From positions 1,325,001 through 1,389,000 of the forward strand of contig NZ_CP020038.1 of assembly GCF_002157225.2 (NCBI RefSeq): a stretch of 64,000 bases of DNA, given 5' to 3'. The notes beneath the pieces are model-generated. The model ran no database searches and was not told the origin of the DNA. It saw only the letters and a list, made by a program, of their open reading frames with translations. The position numbers and the translations under genes are program-made. Source of the DNA: Agarilytica rhodophyticola. GTDB lineage: Bacteria; Pseudomonadota; Gammaproteobacteria; Pseudomonadales; Cellvibrionaceae. The stretch's first letter is position 1. Each line of letters begins with the position of its first letter. This document shows positions 17,865-26,474 of the stretch, piece by piece.

Positions 17865-18365
17865 AGGAGCTTTCCCCTTAATTACCCGCAGTTCTTCATC
17901 ACTTCTGTGCCTAATAGTGAGCTAGCGAGCATTGATACTTATATGTTTTTAGTTTCGTTATGCAACTACTGTTACGATACTTTATCTGGTTTCATTATGC
18001 AACTAAAAAGAGGAGTGTTTGTTCTTTGTGCCAAAACTGTATCTGGCTAGGGGCCTCATTTTTTCGCAGAAATAACGTCAGTTTTGAATAATGCTTGATT
18101 ACAAAAAGCTAGCTCTTAGGGCCTTTGCGCATCAGAAACAATAAGGGGAAAATGGATATAGCACCCTTATCATCGTTGGCTTTATTGGGCGTTAACATTT
18201 GTGCCTTGTTAGTGTTTAACTCTTTTTTAGTTAGATAACTATAGTTTTAAGTTTTTTATCAAAAATAAACTAATTATGATTCAGTAATAATCATTATTAT
18301 AATTTTATTTAAGTTAATTATAATAAAGTGAAAAATAAAAAAAACATGGTTAGCTGAAAACTAAA
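17865..18365. other. Spacer between divergent MBL and SMP-30-like genes
   Basis: About 500 bases. It contains the near-identical direct repeats at 17952-18005. The right half is AT-rich and no gene is seen. Confidence 0.5.
17952..18005. promoter_or_regulatory. Two 17-bp direct repeats with internal dyad (candidate operators)
   Basis: GTTTCGTTATGCAACTA (17952-17968) recurs as GTTTCATTATGCAACTA (17989-18005), 16 of 17 bases identical and 37 bases apart. The first copy has imperfect dyad symmetry (TAGTT N9 AACTA). They lie about 90-140 bases upstream of the MBL-fold gene start, the usual place for repressor binding. Confidence 0.6.
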
Positions 18366-19457
18366 ATGAATATTAAATATATCTTAAGCATTGTAATTAT
18401 TGGCTTATTATCGAATTATGTATCTGCCAAAAAATTAACATCTAAACTATTTTTAAGTTTACCAATAACATTTAATTCTCCCGCAAGTAGCGGCTTTGAT
18501 GCTACTGGTAACATTTACTTTACATCGCCTAATTTTCACAATGATACATTAATTAAATCTGGTGAAATGAAAAAGCCTGCTGTGCCAACAATTGGCAAAG
18601 TAGATAAACACAACCGCTTAACTACATGGTATACATTTAAGCCTGAAGATATGGAAAAGTCTACTGGTAAGGTTGCGCCTATGGGGATCGCCTTTGGGCC
18701 TGATGGTAATGCCTATGTCGCTGATATGCAGCTGTGGTTTAACGATCAGTATAAGTCTAGGATTCTAAGAATTAATGTTAAGGATGGAAAGGCGATAAGC
18801 ACTCATGTTGTTGCTACCGGGATGTTATTTCCAAATGGTCTTGTATGGAAAGGTAATGATTTATTTGTTTCTGATACAGTTTTAAAATTCGAAGACGGTA
18901 AGCAGATAAGTGGTGTATATAAATTTAATATCAAAGAATTAAATCCACTAAAACCACTGCAAGTTAGGCCTTATACAGATACTAAAAATAGTGACTCTCA
19001 CTTATTCGAAATCTTTACTTCCAACGGTAAACTTAAATTTGGTGCAAATGGTGTCACTATTGATGGTGAAGGTAGTCTCTACACTGCAATTATGGAAGAA
19101 GGTGCTATTCACAAAACGACGATGGACGAAAATAATGAAAAAATTAATACCACCGTTTTTTCGGACGGTATGATCGCTACTGATGGTATGAAGTGGGATA
19201 GACGCACCAACAAAGTTTATATCGCAGACCTATTTGCTAATGCTGTTTATAGTATTGATATGAATGGTAGGCGTGAGCTACTTGTACAAAACGGAAATAC
19301 TGATGGCGCCAATGGTGAGTTGGATGGGCCAGCTGAAGTAATTGTGAGAGGTAATGAAGTTATTGTTACAAACTTTGATGCCGTTTTTGATAGCCCTGAA
19401 ATGACCAATAAAACTGCGAGTCGACCATTTACCTTGTCAGTGATTAAAATTAATTAA
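18366..19457 (+). CDS. Secreted SMP-30/gluconolactonase-like beta-propeller protein
   Basis: The 363-residue protein has a signal peptide (MNIKYILSIVIIGLLSNYVSA) and repeated beta-propeller phrases of the SMP-30 or NHL type: S-G-F-D-A-T-G-N-I-Y-F-T, G-I-A-F-G-P-D-G-N-A-Y-V-A-D, F-G-A-N-G-V-T-I-D-G-E-G-S-L-Y, D-G-M-K-W-D ... V-Y-I-A-D. It probably acts in the periplasm as a calcium-dependent lactonase or sugar-related hydrolase, but the substrate is not evident. The MBL-fold gene is divergent across the spacer, so the two may handle related lactone-type substrates; this is inference. Confidence 0.82.
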   Translation: MNIKYILSIVIIGLLSNYVSAKKLTSKLFLSLPITFNSPASSGFDATGNIYFTSPNFHNDTLIKSGEMKKPAVPTIGKVDKHNRLTTWYTFKPEDMEKSTGKVAPMGIAFGPDGNAYVADMQLWFNDQYKSRILRINVKDGKAISTHVVATGMLFPNGLVWKGNDLFVSDTVLKFEDGKQISGVYKFNIKELNPLKPLQVRPYTDTKNSDSHLFEIFTSNGKLKFGANGVTIDGEGSLYTAIMEEGAIHKTTMDENNEKINTTVFSDGMIATDGMKWDRRTNKVYIADLFANAVYSIDMNGRRELLVQNGNTDGANGELDGPAEVIVRGNEVIVTNFDAVFDSPEMTNKTASRPFTLSVIKIN

Positions 19458-19634
19458 GTGTTAACATGCCCTGTAGCAGAGCATATTAATGATCATATTA
19501 AACCGCTTGTCTACCTTGATCTAGCAGTATTAGAGAACGGCGGAACTATGTTCCAATGTATGCTCCAACAGAGTTGTCTGAGATTTTAATAGATCTTAAG
19601 AGTTATATAAGAAATTAACATGTATTTGTCGATG

Positions 19635-19660
19635 TGTTGCCTTATTAAGGCAACATTTTG
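19635..19660. terminator. Hairpin between convergent genes, overlapping the tetR stop
   Basis: TGTTGCCTT (19635-19643) pairs with AAGGCAACA (19647-19655) around a 3-base loop. TTTTG follows on the plus strand. The arm includes the last codons of the tetR gene that ends at 19645. Confidence 0.65.
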
Positions 19661-20265
19661 ATAAAACGTTTAGAAACCTTTTTAACATAAGACGCGATTT
19701 CTTTTTCATCTGGTGGTGGTTGTAAACCCATTAGGGCTTTCATTTGCCATTCGCTCATCAAAATATTTAAAAATGCAACGGCGTAAAAACGTGCATCTTC
19801 AATTTCTCTTGATTCAAAGTAACGGGTTAATTCATGGGTTACTTTCTTGGGCCCATTTTCATAAAAAAGCTGAGATGTTTTTTTGTAACTGTGGCCTTCT
19901 TCCAGCACTACTCTAAGCATGGCGATAGCGTCGGGGTCCATTTCCAGAAGAAGTACCTGTTGTCCAATAGTATTGAGGTCTTCCTCTAGATTGCCACTAA
20001 AAAGTACCGTTGTTTCTGAAAGCTTATATGAGCTGACTTTGCTCTTAATTACTGCACCGTATAGGGCGTCTTTTCCTGCAAAATGCGAGTACAAGGTCTG
20101 TTTGGAAACGTCTGCTTCCTTTGCTACTGCATCCATCGACGTACCTTTCAAGCCGTGAGCTAAAAAGAGGTGGGCCGCTGCATGGAGAATTTTTTCAGCT
20201 TTCTCAGGGTCTTTTGGGCGGCCCCGTGAGGCCTTTTGTTCTGTTTGTCTATTAATCTGATTCAT
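19645..20265 (-). CDS. TetR/AcrR family repressor of the RND efflux operon
   Basis: From the ATG at 20265 the protein has 206 residues: a basic start (S-R-G-R-P-K-D-P-E-K), the TetR helix-turn-helix (A-A-H-L-F-L-A-H-G-L-K-G-T-S-M-D-A-V-A-K-E-A-D-V-S-K-Q-T-L-Y-S-H-F), and an AefR-like ligand domain. A longer frame to 20370 would translate the operators and overlap the pump gene, so I reject it. A promoter with 17-base spacing (TTGTCA/TATAAT) ends seven bases before this ATG and there is no ribosome binding site, implying a leaderless message. It is divergent from the pump genes and probably represses both, with release by a pump substrate. Confidence 0.9.
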   Translation of the reverse strand: MNQINRQTEQKASRGRPKDPEKAEKILHAAAHLFLAHGLKGTSMDAVAKEADVSKQTLYSHFAGKDALYGAVIKSKVSSYKLSETTVLFSGNLEEDLNTIGQQVLLLEMDPDAIAMLRVVLEEGHSYKKTSQLFYENGPKKVTHELTRYFESREIEDARFYAVAFLNILMSEWQMKALMGLQPPPDEKEIASYVKKVSKRFIKMLP

Positions 20266-20271
20266 GAGGCA

Positions 20272-20300
20272 ATTATAAACTGGACTGTATAGTTTGACAA
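20272..20300 (-). promoter_or_regulatory. Promoter of the RND-locus tetR gene
   Basis: On the minus strand TTGTCA (20300-20295) and TATAAT (20277-20272) are spaced by 17 bases. The start codon at 20265 falls where transcription should begin. Operator 1 fills the spacer. Confidence 0.75.
20277..20295. promoter_or_regulatory. Operator 1 of the tetR/RND locus
   Basis: AAACTGGACTGTATAGTTT is a 19-bp imperfect palindrome occupying the spacer of the tetR promoter and abutting the -35 box of the pump promoter. It differs from operator 2 at one base. Confidence 0.8.
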
Positions 20301-20322
20301 ATGCCGATTCATTTAATAAACT
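20294..20322 (+). promoter_or_regulatory. Promoter of the RND efflux operon
   Basis: TTGACA (20294-20299) and TAAACT (20317-20322) are spaced by 17 bases. The -10 box overlaps operator 2, which fits repression by steric block. The start codon is 47 bases beyond the -10 box. Confidence 0.65.
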
Positions 20323-20336
20323 AGACTGTATAGTTT
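20318..20336. promoter_or_regulatory. Operator 2 of the tetR/RND locus
   Basis: AAACTAGACTGTATAGTTT is a 19-bp palindrome (AAACTA N7 TAGTTT), identical to operator 1 except for one base, with a centre-to-centre distance of 41 bp (about four helical turns). It covers the -10 region of the pump promoter. Confidence 0.82.
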
Positions 20337-20368
20337 GATATATAGGGTTTATTACTGAAGGTCTAGCC

Positions 20369-21502
20369 ATGAATGCGATACAGAATAGAAATCACCACAA
20401 GAGTATTATCACTAATAGAAACAATAGCTTAGCCATTATTTTAGCTTTAACTTACACACTACTTTGCAGCCAAATAGCGCTAGCCGACGACAACGCCAAG
20501 GAGGGTTTGCCTGTTACAACTGCACTCGTTACAGCCCAAAACTCTTATACAAAAGAAAGAATTTTCACTGGCCGAATAGAAGCCTCAAGAGTTTCTGACG
20601 CAGGTTTTGAGATTGGCGGTAAGCTATTGCAGATATACGTGGACGAGGGAGATAAGGTTCAGCAGGGGGACGTATTGGCAGTGCTGGATGTTGCACAAGC
20701 AAATGCGCAAAGAAAAGAAGCTGCTGCTGTTTTAGAAGAAGCACGGGCAGCACTGTCGTTATCTCACGCGACCTTGCAGCGAGTTCGCTCGGTATTCAAA
20801 GCTAAGGGTGTATCCAGGCAAGAGCTTGATGAAGCGGAGAACAACAGAAGTACATCTGCCGCTGCGGTGAAGCGCGCTAGAGCTGCACTTGAACGCATTG
20901 ACGTTACCATCGAGAAATCTACGCTTCAAGCGCCGTTCAACGGTGTTGTAACAAGCCGCTTGATGGATGAAGGGCGAGTTATAAGTGCAGGCGCTCCTTT
21001 AATGAGTTTACAAGAGAACGTTTCTGCCGAAGCGCGTATTTCATTAGCTAATGGACTGGCAGATAATTTTAAAGTTGGAGATACACACGAGCTTTATATA
21101 AAAAATAGTCCCGTTTCCGTCACCGTTAAATCCATACTACAAAAGAGAGACGAAAGAATGCAAACGGTTGACGTTATTTTTTCGTTAGCTGGTAATGTGA
21201 GAGTCCGACCAGGAGATTTAGTGGAGCTGCGAACATCTGTTGCTGTTGAAGAACAAGGTGTTTGGGTTCCAATCGCAGCACTTTCTGAAACGGTAAGAGG
21301 CTTATGGAGTGTTTATTTTGTTGATGAGTCGAACCTAGCTCAGCGTAAAGCTCTGGAAATAATATATCATAATAGTGATCAAGCTTTTGTTCGCGGTTCA
21401 TTGAACCATGGTGATCGAATCGTGACTGAAGGAACGCACCGTATTGTTCCTGGACAGCAGCTGCGTATTATCGATAGCGCAGCCTTAGCACTGGGAGAAT
21501 AA
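20369..21502 (+). CDS. RND efflux periplasmic adaptor (membrane fusion protein)
   Basis: The 377-residue protein has an N-terminal hydrophobic segment ending in I-A-L-A-D (signal peptide). A lipoyl half-motif follows (E-I-G-G-K-L-L-Q-I-Y-V-D-E-G-D-K-V-Q-Q-G-D-V-L near 92), then an alpha-helical hairpin rich in Ala/Glu/Arg (about 110-170), the second lipoyl half (A-P-F-N-G-V-V-T-S-R), and beta-barrel and membrane-proximal domains. It bridges the inner-membrane pump and an outer-membrane channel. The pump gene follows after only three bases. AAGG upstream of the ATG serves as ribosome binding site. No lipobox Cys is seen, so it is likely soluble in the periplasm. Confidence 0.93.
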   Translation: MNAIQNRNHHKSIITNRNNSLAIILALTYTLLCSQIALADDNAKEGLPVTTALVTAQNSYTKERIFTGRIEASRVSDAGFEIGGKLLQIYVDEGDKVQQGDVLAVLDVAQANAQRKEAAAVLEEARAALSLSHATLQRVRSVFKAKGVSRQELDEAENNRSTSAAAVKRARAALERIDVTIEKSTLQAPFNGVVTSRLMDEGRVISAGAPLMSLQENVSAEARISLANGLADNFKVGDTHELYIKNSPVSVTVKSILQKRDERMQTVDVIFSLAGNVRVRPGDLVELRTSVAVEEQGVWVPIAALSETVRGLWSVYFVDESNLAQRKALEIIYHNSDQAFVRGSLNHGDRIVTEGTHRIVPGQQLRIIDSAALALGE

Positions 21503-21505
21503 AAG

Positions 21506-24500
21506 ATGAGTAATGATAAGTTACTACCCAATACTCAAATGTATCATAACCGTTATCTCTTGGTGTTAAGCATCATTATTATCTTAGTTGCGGGGTTATC
21601 TGCTTTTGCCAATTTACCGCGTTTGGAAGATCCTAGAATCACCAATCGGAATCCGACAGTACTTACTTTTTTCCCTGGTGCTTCCTCTGCCCGTGTAGAG
21701 TCTTTAATCACTAAACCAATTGAAGATGAATTGCGCGAATTACACGAAATTAAAACTATAGAATCGACCTCCCGTGATGGTGCTTCACTAATTTCTATTG
21801 AGCTGCAGGATTGGGTGGATGAAACCAATAATGAGCAGATTTTTTCAAAAATTCGTGCAGAGCTAGAAGATGCTGCCAGTTCTTTTCCTGCTGCTTCTGG
21901 TGAACCTGAATTTGATGATAAGCGAGGAGCAAGCGCCTTTACTTTGGTGGTAGAACTCTCGATACCTAAAGCAGCAAAAAGTCAATTAAATATTTTAACC
22001 CGACTGTCACAAGAGCTTGCTGACCGTTTACGTAATATTAGTAATACCGAACTAGTTAAACTCTACGGAGCACCACAAGAAGAAATTACAGTAGAAGTGA
22101 TGGCGGATCAAGTTTCTGCATTAGGCCTGAATAATCAACAGATCGCCAACTTAATTCAAAAGGCAGATGCTAAGAAAACAGCGGGAGCTTTTCGCTCTTC
22201 AAAGCGCGACGTTTTGATTGAAGTGGCTGGAGAATTATCAACAGTAGATAGAATTGCAGCAATTCCCATCGAAAATGTTTATTTAGGGGATATTGCAGAG
22301 ATTAAAAAAACAATTATGCAGCCAGAGACTGATATTGCTTTCAGCAAAGATGGTTATAGAAGCATTTATGTGGCAGCTCGCATGACAAACAATGTGCGAG
22401 TCGATGTGTGGACAGCACGTGCAAACGAAGTTTTAGGAATATTTAAGAAGGAATTTGGTAGCTCTGTTAGTATTGAAACAATTTTTGAGCAAAACCAATA
22501 TACCGAAGATAGACTCAACAGTTTGTCGACAAATCTTATTTTGGGTGTGTTGGTAGTTATGTTAGTGGTATTGTTTTCAATGGGTTGGCGGCCTGCCTTA
22601 ATTGTTGGTTTAGCTCTACCTCTCTCAATGGCCGGTGCACTTTTTTCGCTGAGTTTTTTTGGTGAGCAAATTCATCAAATGACTATTTTCGGGATGATAA
22701 TCGCGATCGGATTATTAATTGATAATGCTATTGTTGTTACCGACGAAGTCCGGAAAAATATTCGTCAACGCAATATGAACGCGGCCGAGGCTTTATCTAA
22801 TGCCGTGTCTCATTTAAAAATTCCACTGCTTGCTTCCACTCTAACAACTATTCTAGGGTTTATGCCTATTTTTTTATTGCCAGGGAATATCGGCGATTTT
22901 GTTTCTCCTATTGCGATTTCTGTTGTTATGGCCTTGGCACTTTCTTTTTGTATATCATTAACAATTATTGCTACCTTGGCTGCAATATTCACTAAGAAAA
23001 ATGACGATACTGCTTCAGGTAGTGTTTCCAAAGCTTGGTGGCAAAATGGTATAGAAAATAAAACACTTGCGAAAAAATATCGTAGTTATTTGCATTATGC
23101 ACTATTACATCCAAAAAGATCAGTACTAGTGGCGATGCTACTGCCTATCGCTGGAATCTTTGTTTTTACTCAGCTACCGACAGAATTTTTTCCAAGTGCT
23201 GATCGAGATCAGTTTGAAATACAAGTGTGGTTATCCGAAGATGCATCCATAAAGCGTACCTATAACCTTGCAGATGAAATGAATAAACATATCGTTGAAC
23301 AGGATGGTGTTGAAAAAACTATGTGGCTAGTTGGTGGTTCGGTGCCATCAGTTTATTACAATCAAATCATGAACAAGGATAATTATCCTTCTTATGCTCA
23401 TGCTGTTGTATTTGCCGAGAGTGCCTCTTCAGCTAGCCGACTTATCGATTCCCTGCAAGATTCCCTTGACGAAAATTTTCCACAAGCTCGTGTAATTGTC
23501 AGGGCTTTTGCCCAAGGTCCTTCTGTATCTTCACCTGTTTCTTTTCGTGTCGTTGGCCCTCATGTGGAAACCCTGCGTTCCATCGGAGAAAGTATTCGCC
23601 TGGTATTACAAAACCAGACAGGTGTTACCCACGCTTTTGCTTCTACAGAAGGTGGCAAACCGAAGTTTTGGCTAAACGCTGATGAAGATAAAGTGAAACT
23701 TGCCGGTCTTACTTTGGATGATGTGTCTTCGCAATTTCAAACACAACTTGACGGAGTTATAGGGGGAACGGTATTAGAAGATTTACAGGAACTACCTGTA
23801 CGAGTAAAAGCGTCTGATACTATACGCGGAGATTTAATGCGGATAGCTTCAATGAAGATAAATGCTCCTGCTATCGATACTTGGCTACCTGTTAGTGCCC
23901 TTGGCGATATCACATTAAAACCAGAAGTCACATCTATTACCCGTCGCAACGGTGAACGTGTTAATACAATCTCTGCATTCTTAGAACCTAATATCGCGCC
24001 TATTGATATTACCAACAACGTTTTAAATGTACTAAAGGAGAGTGATTTTTCTCTACCCAGTGGATATCGGATAGAAGTAGCTGGTGATGCCGATGCACAA
24101 AATCAAGCAGTGGGACAACTACTCACCTATGCACCAGTACTGTTAGTACTTATGATGGCGACACTAATTTTAGCATTTAAAAGTGTCACTTTAGCGCTAG
24201 TGATTATTGTTGTAGCGTTACTATCTTCTGGTTTGGGGTTTCTATCTTTGGGAATATTTGGTCTACCTGTAGGATTTAATCCTCTTATTGGTACCGCAGG
24301 CTTGATCGGTGTTGCTATTAATGGCTCGATCGTTGTGCTTGCTGCTATTAAAAGCAATAGTATGGCGCGTGCGGGCAATGTAGAAGCAATCATAGAAGAA
24401 ACTATGGGAACATCTCGCCATATATTGTCGACCACTTTTACAACTGTAGCGGGTTTTGGGCCTTTATTAATGAGCGGCGGTACGTTTTGGCCTCCTTTAG

Positions 24501-24628
24501 CTGTTGTTATTGCCGGAGGAGTTGGTTTATCCATCATTTTATCATTGCTCTTTACCCCTGCCGTTTACTGCATGTTACATCCGCAAAAGCCTAGATTGTC
24601 TCCAGTAGTTCAAGAGGCTTTTATTTAG
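21506..24628 (+). CDS. RND efflux transporter, inner-membrane permease
   Basis: The 1040-residue protein has the RND layout of 12 transmembrane helices with two large periplasmic loops. The proton-relay Asp pair is visible in G-L-L-I-D-N-A-I-V-V-T-D-E-V near residue 402, preceded by the M-T-I-F-G-M-I-I-A-I helix. The N-terminus has the typical R-Y-L-L-V-L-S-I-I-I and N-P-T-V-L-T-F-F-P-G-A blocks. It exports small toxic compounds driven by proton influx, in complex with the adaptor encoded three bases upstream. No outer-membrane TolC-like gene follows, so a channel encoded elsewhere must be used. The divergent TetR protein is the likely repressor. Confidence 0.95.
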   Translation: MSNDKLLPNTQMYHNRYLLVLSIIIILVAGLSAFANLPRLEDPRITNRNPTVLTFFPGASSARVESLITKPIEDELRELHEIKTIESTSRDGASLISIELQDWVDETNNEQIFSKIRAELEDAASSFPAASGEPEFDDKRGASAFTLVVELSIPKAAKSQLNILTRLSQELADRLRNISNTELVKLYGAPQEEITVEVMADQVSALGLNNQQIANLIQKADAKKTAGAFRSSKRDVLIEVAGELSTVDRIAAIPIENVYLGDIAEIKKTIMQPETDIAFSKDGYRSIYVAARMTNNVRVDVWTARANEVLGIFKKEFGSSVSIETIFEQNQYTEDRLNSLSTNLILGVLVVMLVVLFSMGWRPALIVGLALPLSMAGALFSLSFFGEQIHQMTIFGMIIAIGLLIDNAIVVTDEVRKNIRQRNMNAAEALSNAVSHLKIPLLASTLTTILGFMPIFLLPGNIGDFVSPIAISVVMALALSFCISLTIIATLAAIFTKKNDDTASGSVSKAWWQNGIENKTLAKKYRSYLHYALLHPKRSVLVAMLLPIAGIFVFTQLPTEFFPSADRDQFEIQVWLSEDASIKRTYNLADEMNKHIVEQDGVEKTMWLVGGSVPSVYYNQIMNKDNYPSYAHAVVFAESASSASRLIDSLQDSLDENFPQARVIVRAFAQGPSVSSPVSFRVVGPHVETLRSIGESIRLVLQNQTGVTHAFASTEGGKPKFWLNADEDKVKLAGLTLDDVSSQFQTQLDGVIGGTVLEDLQELPVRVKASDTIRGDLMRIASMKINAPAIDTWLPVSALGDITLKPEVTSITRRNGERVNTISAFLEPNIAPIDITNNVLNVLKESDFSLPSGYRIEVAGDADAQNQAVGQLLTYAPVLLVLMMATLILAFKSVTLALVIIVVALLSSGLGFLSLGIFGLPVGFNPLIGTAGLIGVAINGSIVVLAAIKSNSMARAGNVEAIIEETMGTSRHILSTTFTTVAGFGPLLMSGGTFWPPLAVVIAGGVGLSIILSLLFTPAVYCMLHPQKPRLSPVVQEAFI

Positions 24629-25134
24629 AATATGCATAATTATGACCTGTTTAACCTATGTTAATAGGTCTTAATCGATTGCGCTATCTGGTTTTCCTGG
24701 GAGGTAAAGCGATTTTTAATTTCTTTCATGGCGTTGCTCATTTTATATGATTTTGTGAAAGATTGTAGAAGCATGTTGTTTTCTACAATCTCTTTGCTGT
24801 ATTACATTTCCCTACTTAACTCTCTCGTTTTAAACCACTCGCCAAAGAAGTCTACACCGGCTGTATAAAGAAAATATAAGAGAAGAGTTCTGCAAATAAA
24901 TAGCCAAGAAAAAATTTATTTTAATATTTTTGTTGGTGAGCTTTTCGCCATAGGAAAGTTGATACTTACTTGCGGAATATTGATAGATTCATCATTCAAA
25001 TTAATTATCGAATTTAAAAAATGTTTAAGCATAAATATTTTTTTGTATAATTTTGATCACAAAAAAATAAGTTGGCAGCTGCCTTATCTTTACTAAAAAT
25101 ATAACTACGTATAAGATCAAATTAAGATATTTGA

Positions 25135-25163
25135 TTGACAAGAGCTATTTTTGTTTGTAAACA
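25135..25163 (+). promoter_or_regulatory. Promoter-like element before a strong terminator
   Basis: TTGACA (25135-25140) is followed after 17 bases by TAAACA (25158-25163), a moderate -10 box. The predicted start near 25170 lies only about 40 bases before the base of the terminator stem. Confidence 0.45.
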
Positions 25164-25169
25164 ACAGTA

Positions 25170-25259
25170 AAGTTTAGTAAAGCATACGTGATTTGATATC
25201 GATTCTAATGCTACTAACTATTTAAATGTTTCCATTTTTTAAATGGTTAGTAGCTTTTT
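25170..25259 (+). ncRNA. Candidate small RNA or leader attenuator
   Basis: A promoter-like element at 25135-25163 would produce a transcript of about 90 bases ending at the strong terminator (25210-25259). There is no reading frame within it. It may be an independent small RNA, or the attenuated leader of the membrane-protein gene at 25314. The existence of the transcript is inferred from the promoter and terminator alone. Confidence 0.35.
25210..25259 (+). terminator. Strong Rho-independent terminator upstream of the membrane-protein gene
   Basis: A 17-bp stem (25210-25226 with 25238-25254, one G-T wobble) with an 11-base loop is followed by TTTTT. No protein gene ends near it on this strand; the nearest upstream stop is 580 bases away. 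Confidence 0.85.
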
Positions 25260-25313
25260 CGTCTATTTATAAAATAATTCTATTGTTTAAATAAATGCTT
25301 ATTAGGGTGTAGC

Positions 25314-26396
25314 ATGATACAGGTATTGAAATTGTTATTTTTTTCTGTCATAGGTTGTTTGATTATGCCTGTCACTGCAGTTGGTCATACTAAATGGTTT
25401 GTCGAATATGATCTTAATTCGCCACCTAAAAAAATAAAAGATATGCTGCTAAGCTATGATTTTATACTGTTTTTTTCCGTTACTGCGGTGCTGGTACTTG
25501 TTGCAGTTCTTATTGATGGATACTTCAACAAAGTAAGGTTTTCCTGGTTAAACAAGGTGAAATACAGTTTTGCTTTTTCAAAAAATTACCTGCCCTTGTT
25601 TTTGCGCTTCGGGACTTTTGTGTTTATGCTTTTTATTGCTCAAATGAATGGTGTTTACTTAACGCCAGAGCTTAAAACTGACGCTTTTTGGGTTTCATGG
25701 GTGCAGTTGAGCATTGCCGTTTTCTTGTTAAACAGAAGAACTCAAATGATCTCAGGATTCGGAATTCTTTTACTGTATAGTGTAGCGGCTTATCAATATG
25801 GATTTTTTCATCTATTAGATTATCCTATATTCTTGGGAGTTGCAGTTTACTTAATTTTAGATTCAACAGGAAAAGAAAGTGTATTTGTTTATCGTGATAT
25901 AGCACTTCGTTTTTCTATGGCGATATCGTTGCTATGGGCATCTATTGAGAAGTGGGCGTTCCCTCAGTGGAGCTTCGAGTTATTAGAAAAAAATCCAAAC
26001 ATTATGCTTGGTATGGATTTTGATACCTTCATGGTCGTTGCTGGCTTTGTGGAGTTTATCGCTGCATTTATGTTACTAGCAGGGCAGATAACTGCAAGAA
26101 TGGCATCAGCTGTATTATTGTTTTTTATTGTCGGTGCAATACCAATGTTTGGGATGATTGATGCGATAGGTCATTTCGAAATTATTGTTGTACTTATAAT
26201 ATTACTGCTAAGTAATAATCCATTAGCATCATTCTTTCTTACCAGGGATAAGCGTTTTCCTGGTGCGAGTGGGCTATATTATCATGCTCTCTCGGCACGA
26301 ATATCGTTCACTCTAATCTACTACTGTTTGGCTGTATTAGGATTTTGTGTGGCATATTATATTTGCTTCTATATTCCCCACCTTTATTTTCAATAG
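25314..26396 (+). CDS. Polytopic inner-membrane protein, DoxX-like
   Basis: The 360-residue protein has a signal-like N-terminus ending G-H-T-K-W-F-V-E-Y and about eight to ten further hydrophobic segments, including one with H-F-E-I-I-V-V and several Phe/Trp-rich helices. The C-terminal half (W-A-S-I-E-K-W-A-F-P-Q-W ... A-G-F-V-E-F-I-A-A-F-M-L-L-A-G) has the feel of DoxX-type membrane proteins, but I cannot assign a family with confidence. It is followed after 66-80 bases by a His-rich secreted protein in the same orientation, so the two probably form a unit in an envelope or metal-related process. A strong terminator just upstream may act as attenuator. Confidence 0.75.
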   Translation: MIQVLKLLFFSVIGCLIMPVTAVGHTKWFVEYDLNSPPKKIKDMLLSYDFILFFSVTAVLVLVAVLIDGYFNKVRFSWLNKVKYSFAFSKNYLPLFLRFGTFVFMLFIAQMNGVYLTPELKTDAFWVSWVQLSIAVFLLNRRTQMISGFGILLLYSVAAYQYGFFHLLDYPIFLGVAVYLILDSTGKESVFVYRDIALRFSMAISLLWASIEKWAFPQWSFELLEKNPNIMLGMDFDTFMVVAGFVEFIAAFMLLAGQITARMASAVLLFFIVGAIPMFGMIDAIGHFEIIVVLIILLLSNNPLASFFLTRDKRFPGASGLYYHALSARISFTLIYYCLAVLGFCVAYYICFYIPHLYFQ

Positions 26397-26474
26397 CAAC
26401 ATAACGTAGTTGTTAGCATTAACTGACCCTGGTAAACACCTTAACAATCTATTTAACCTAAGTTGATTCGATTT

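Larger units (their letters stand above)
24629..25313. other. Intergenic region with hairpins and a terminated short-transcript candidate
   Basis: About 685 bases without a protein gene. It contains ACCTAT/ATAGGT (24654-24669) just after the pump gene, an 11-bp-arm hairpin (24760-24770 with 24781-24791) and the promoter-like plus terminator pair at 25135-25259, listed separately. Confidence 0.55.

Noticed and set aside
20266-20370. N-terminal extension of the RND-locus TetR protein
   Set aside because: It translates both operators and overlaps the pump gene start; the promoter and the ATG at 20265 fit better.
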